From Streptomyces sp. NBC_00289 (GTDB taxonomy: Bacteria; Actinomycetota; Actinomycetes; Streptomycetales; Streptomycetaceae): a stretch of DNA of 64,000 bases. The stretch spans positions 10,416,001 to 10,480,000 of the forward strand of contig NZ_CP108046.1 of assembly GCF_041435115.1 (NCBI RefSeq), given 5' to 3'. Positions 61,285 through 64,000 of the stretch are shown piece by piece. Both the position numbers and the translations under genes were made by a program. Under the pieces are notes generated by a model. That model made no database searches. It was not told the DNA's origin and saw only the letters and a program-made list of their open reading frames with translations. How positions within the stretch are numbered: position 1 is the stretch's first letter; each line of letters begins with the position of its first letter.

Positions 61285-61714
61285 CCAAACCGGACGATCC
61301 AGGCACACGCCGGGGCCCTGTGTCCCTCGATCCCACCGGCAAAGGCCAGGCCCGCTGGACCATGCGCTGGAAGACCGCGCTGAACGCCTTCGACATCACC
61401 TTCGACGGCCGCCTCTCCGCAGCCCGTCAGTAACCCCAACTACCCAGTTACACCGCTCGTTTGACAGACCCATTGGACAGTCCCGCGATGCCCGGAACGC
61501 GAAGAAAGGCCGATCGGTCAGGCAGTGGTTACTCAGGATGCAGGTGTTGTCTGCCCGGATACTCATGGCGCGGGTGTGATGTGCGACGGCTGTGAGCGTA
61601 GTCGGAAGCGTGGTTTCTTCGGTGGCCGAGAGGTTGCCGGTTGCGCAGATCTCCCGATGTGGCGTGGTCGCTGCTGGTGTTGGCAGCGTTTGAAACTGCT
61701 GGAGTGGGATGTGT

Positions 61715-62167
61715 ATGGCGTCGAGTTCGGAAGCGGCTGGCACTGGTCCGGGAGCGGGTTGTGCGTCGAGGCGGAGGGTGGTGGTTGAGGGGTTGGCTGT
61801 CGCCGCGGCGGTGACGGTGCTGGCCGGATGTGGCAGGCAGGAGAAGGAGGGGGCGGTGCGGGAGGCGGCGGCTGCGGCGGCTGCGGAGTTGGCCCGTGCG
61901 GATGAGGTTCCGCGCGGTGGGGGTTTGGTGGTGCCGTCGGCCAATGTGGTTCTGACCCGTGGTGAGGGTGGTGAGCTACGCGCTTTTTCCGCGATTTGTA
62001 CTCACGCGGGCTGCGTCGTCGCGGAGGTGAGCGATGGGAAGATCCTTTGCCCGTGCCACGGCAGCCGATTCGATGCCGTGACGGGGCGGCCGGTTCACGG
62101 CCCGGCGACTAAGGCCCTGCCCGTGGTGAAGGTCACCGAACGGGACGGAGTGATCGTCAAGGGCTGA
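61715..62167 (+). CDS. Rieske [2Fe-2S] lipoprotein
   Basis: 150 residues from ATG 61715 (ATG 61709 is an alternative; GGAG lies just upstream). The N-terminus ASRRRVVVEGLAVAAAVTVL ends in the lipobox LAGC, with a possible twin-arginine signal, so the protein is probably exported folded and lipid-anchored. The Rieske ligands are in AICTHAGCVVAEVSDGKIL and CPCHGSRFDAVTGRPVHGPA (C-x-H and C-x-x-H). It is a small electron carrier of the arsenite-oxidase/Rieske-like type; its partner enzyme is not in the window. Confidence 0.85.
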   Translation: MASSSEAAGTGPGAGCASRRRVVVEGLAVAAAVTVLAGCGRQEKEGAVREAAAAAAAELARADEVPRGGGLVVPSANVVLTRGEGGELRAFSAICTHAGCVVAEVSDGKILCPCHGSRFDAVTGRPVHGPATKALPVVKVTERDGVIVKG

Positions 62168-62508
62168 GCCGCTGCAGCAAGCGTTCGGTAGGGACAGGAC
62201 GACGGAGGCGGCTGCCCGACGTCCCATGAATCGATCCGCCTGCACGTTCTCGCAAGCATGGTTCGGCAAAGTGCCCCTGGCAGTCCTACTCCCGCGGCAG
62301 GCTGACCCTTCAGCGGTCCAAGACCAACCGGGCAATTCCGAAACTCGATATTGTTGTGCACTTACATCCGGTAAAGGTGGTGCCGTTTAGACGGGCGCTG
62401 TGGTTTTTCGTTTCTTCCGCGAATTGAATTTCGACCGGAAGATATCAGGGCGTCTGCAGTTACGAGTTTCGTTGTGTTTTCTCAGTACATTTCAAGGAGC
62501 CATTTCGT
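62168..62508. other. Upstream region of the SpvB-like gene
   Basis: No gene. The stretch around 62335-62500 is markedly AT-richer than its surroundings and presumably holds the promoter of the large gene that follows. AAGGAG at 62494-62499 is its ribosome-binding site. Confidence 0.5.
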
Positions 62509-64000
62509 ATGTTGTCGAGGGTTGGCAGAGGAGGCGGGAGGCGTCGTGGTTCGGCGTTTGCTGCCGCTTTGGGGTTGTTGGTGGGTGTGGTGCCGGGGGT
62601 GGTGTTTTCTTCCGGTGCATGGGCGGTGGATGGGCCGCCGGTGGCGAAGCATCCGGTCAAGTTGCCGGCGGAGTTGCCGCAGGTGGCTGGGGCGAAGGCT
62701 GGTTTTCTGGCGGGTTCGGGTGGGGTGGGTCCGGGTGGTGCGTTCACTTACCGGGTGCCGTTGAGTGTGCCGGCGGGCCGGGCTGGTGTGGAGCCGGGTC
62801 TGTCACTGAATTATTCCAGTGCCGGGCATGATGGGGTTTTCGGGCTGGGCTGGTCGGCGTCCGGGATGTCGTCGTCGATTAGTCGGTGTGGGAAGAATCC
62901 GGAGGATGACGGGACCCGCAGCGGTGTGCATTACGACAAGAACGACCGGTTTTGTCTCGACGGGGCCAGGCTCGTCGGGGTGGATGCGGAGCAGGGGACG
63001 TCGGGTGATTATGGTGCCGACGGAACGGTGTACAACACCGCGGAATCGAGTTTTGCCAAGATCGTGTCGGTGAACGACGACGGGTCGAGTGCGAGTTTGG
63101 ACAGTGGTCCGGACAAGTTTGTGGTTGCCGGGAAGAACGGTCTGATCAGCACGTATGAGGCGCAGACCGGGGTGCGCGTCGGTGCGGATTCGGCGACGTT
63201 GACGAAGAGTTGGCTGGTGGACCGGGAGGTCACGGCGACTACGCCCGGCCCGCCTAAACCTGATGGAAGCCCCGGTACCCCGTTCACCGAGAAGGGGACG
63301 GTTCGAGACAAATTGTCGGATCAGTTCCTGCAGCAGCATTCCGATGAGGTTTCCACGCCGCGTGTGGTGTGGCTGCTGAAGAAGATGGCAGACCGCAACG
63401 GCAATGAGATGCGGTACTCCTACGACGTGCAGACTTCTCTGCTTTTCGGGAACCGCTTCTTGCCGAAGGCGATCGACTACACGTTCGGTCCGGGCCGTCA
63501 GGCGGAGCGGTCAGTTGAGTTCGGGTATGAGAGCAGACCCGACCCGACGTCTTCGTATGTGGCTGGTGTCCGTTACAGCAATACGCAGCGACTCAAGACG
63601 ATCAAAATGTTTGCGCCGAATCCGGGTAAAAAGGCTTTGGTGCGGACGTACAATCTCTCTTACCTTGGTGCGGGGACTGCTGATCACGATAAGACGCGAA
63701 GTCTGCTCTGGCGAGTTCAGGAGTGCGGTGCGCTGAGCGGCTGTCTGCCGTTCAAGGAGTTCGACTGGTTCAATGCGGAGAACAGGCCGTCGTTTGACGG
63801 ACAGTTCCTCGGGGGTACCTGGCATCCCGCGCCCGCTTCACCGACGGACGGCGACACGTCGATGGACCCGGTGATGTCCGTTCAGGACCTGGACGGGGAC
63901 GGCGTCGATGACATTCTGACGCAGAACAACCTGTCGACCGGCCGGGGGGTGCAAGCCCGCCTCGGTGTCCGCGACGGCAGCTCGGTGGCGCCGCTGTCGG
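62509..64000 (+). CDS. Secreted SpvB/TcaC-type Tc-toxin or RHS protein, partial
   Basis: The frame is open from ATG 62509 to the window edge (about 497 codons). A signal peptide (GSAFAAALGLLVGVVPGVVF, cleavage near AWA) is followed by the SpvB N-terminal signature GGAFTYRVPLSVPAGRAGVE, PGLSLNYSSAGHDGVFGLGW and SASGMSSSISRC. Near residue 460 an FG-GAP/VCBS-type repeat begins (VQDLDGDGVDDILTQNN). In known proteins this N-terminus precedes a TcdB-like middle, RHS repeats and a variable toxic C-terminus, often over 2000 residues in all. The start is supported by AAGGAG nine bases upstream. The C-terminal activity cannot be seen. Confidence 0.85.
   Translation, partial: MLSRVGRGGGRRRGSAFAAALGLLVGVVPGVVFSSGAWAVDGPPVAKHPVKLPAELPQVAGAKAGFLAGSGGVGPGGAFTYRVPLSVPAGRAGVEPGLSLNYSSAGHDGVFGLGWSASGMSSSISRCGKNPEDDGTRSGVHYDKNDRFCLDGARLVGVDAEQGTSGDYGADGTVYNTAESSFAKIVSVNDDGSSASLDSGPDKFVVAGKNGLISTYEAQTGVRVGADSATLTKSWLVDREVTATTPGPPKPDGSPGTPFTEKGTVRDKLSDQFLQQHSDEVSTPRVVWLLKKMADRNGNEMRYSYDVQTSLLFGNRFLPKAIDYTFGPGRQAERSVEFGYESRPDPTSSYVAGVRYSNTQRLKTIKMFAPNPGKKALVRTYNLSYLGAGTADHDKTRSLLWRVQECGALSGCLPFKEFDWFNAENRPSFDGQFLGGTWHPAPASPTDGDTSMDPVMSVQDLDGDGVDDILTQNNLSTGRGVQARLGVRDGSSVAPLS

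Larger units (their letters stand above)
59861..61320 (+). mobile_element. ISAs1-family element (ISAs1-2)
   Basis: 1460 bp. Inverted ends share CAGGGCCCCGGCG and GTGCCTGGATCGTCC, and a 10-bp direct repeat TGTCCCTCGA flanks the element (59851-59860 and 61321-61330). Inserted near the 3' end of the IS256 gene. Confidence 0.9.
55728..61433 (+). pseudogene. IS256-family transposase opened by three other elements
   Basis: The reading frame is in four pieces that join in phase. 55728-56273: LLQQLTKRLLESALEGEITD, HLGYDKHDPAGKNGGNSRNG and ISTITDKVLEGMAEWQSRPL. 57508-57554: VYPVIFIDCINVKI, with the first Asp. 59253-59860: VANRPIYVALAVTTEGRREI, LMLVCDGLKGLPEAVETVW (Asp), CVVHLLRNSFRYAARQDWDK and VCTTNAIESVNARIRRAVKA (Glu). 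61331-61433: KGQARWTMRWKTALNAFDIT and a stop. The gaps are filled by IS30, ISL3 and ISAs1. The IS256 copy was intact before these insertions. Confidence 0.85.

Overview
The window looks like chromosome or a large replicon of a Streptomyces-type actinomycete: high GC, frequent GTG starts, a Streptomyces subtilisin-inhibitor-type gene, a SigE-family sigma factor, Tat/lipobox exported proteins and an RsbW/STAS-type switch. It is an accessory region dominated by transposable elements. I see 17 insertion sequences with at least one definable end or an intact core (IS630, ISAzo13, IS110, IS701, IS5, ISL3, IS66, IS3, IS30, IS1380, IS256, ISAs1), many relics, and three group II intron sequences. No rRNA, tRNA or CRISPR array was recognised.

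Layout. 0-8.9 kb: an IS6 relic cut by IS630-A copy 1; a divergent anti-sigma kinase/STAS pair; an endonuclease VII-like protein; ISAzo13 copy 1; a broken SSI protease inhibitor; an SSB paralogue. 9-14.5 kb: two damaged IS110 transposases and a Tat-exported flavin amine oxidase whose domain order is circularly permuted. 14.5-24.1 kb: a pile of elements joined at CTAG sites (IS630-A copy 2, IS701, IS630-D carrying a complete group II intron and an IS5-type element), then an ISL3 element with about 62-bp inverted repeats. 24-31 kb: small genes and an HTH protein gene split by IS66, itself split by IS3; an XPB-like protein; resolvase debris. 31.7-33.7 kb: a sigma factor flanked by a secreted protein and a membrane protein that share an identical 150-residue exported domain. 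34.4-46.1 kb: a PemK/RHH toxin-antitoxin pair, ISAzo13 copy 2, two in-frame transposase chimeras (IS30::IS5 and IS1380::IS256), group II intron and IS4 relics, an AbiEii-type pair, MazG-like and MFS remnants.

46.3-53.4 kb is the coherent functional island: a class I lanthipeptide cluster with promoter, precursor (double-glycine leader, 27-residue core), attenuator-like hairpin, cyclase LanC, full-length dehydratase LanB, a 65-residue protein resembling only the N-terminus of an HlyD-type adaptor, and a peptidase-ABC exporter. The last three genes overlap and are probably translationally coupled. No regulator or dedicated immunity gene is visible.

53.8-61.4 kb: an ISAs1 element, then an IS256 transposase reading frame opened by IS30, ISL3 and a second ISAs1. 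The window ends with a Rieske lipoprotein and the first ~497 codons of a secreted SpvB/Tc-toxin-like protein running off the edge.
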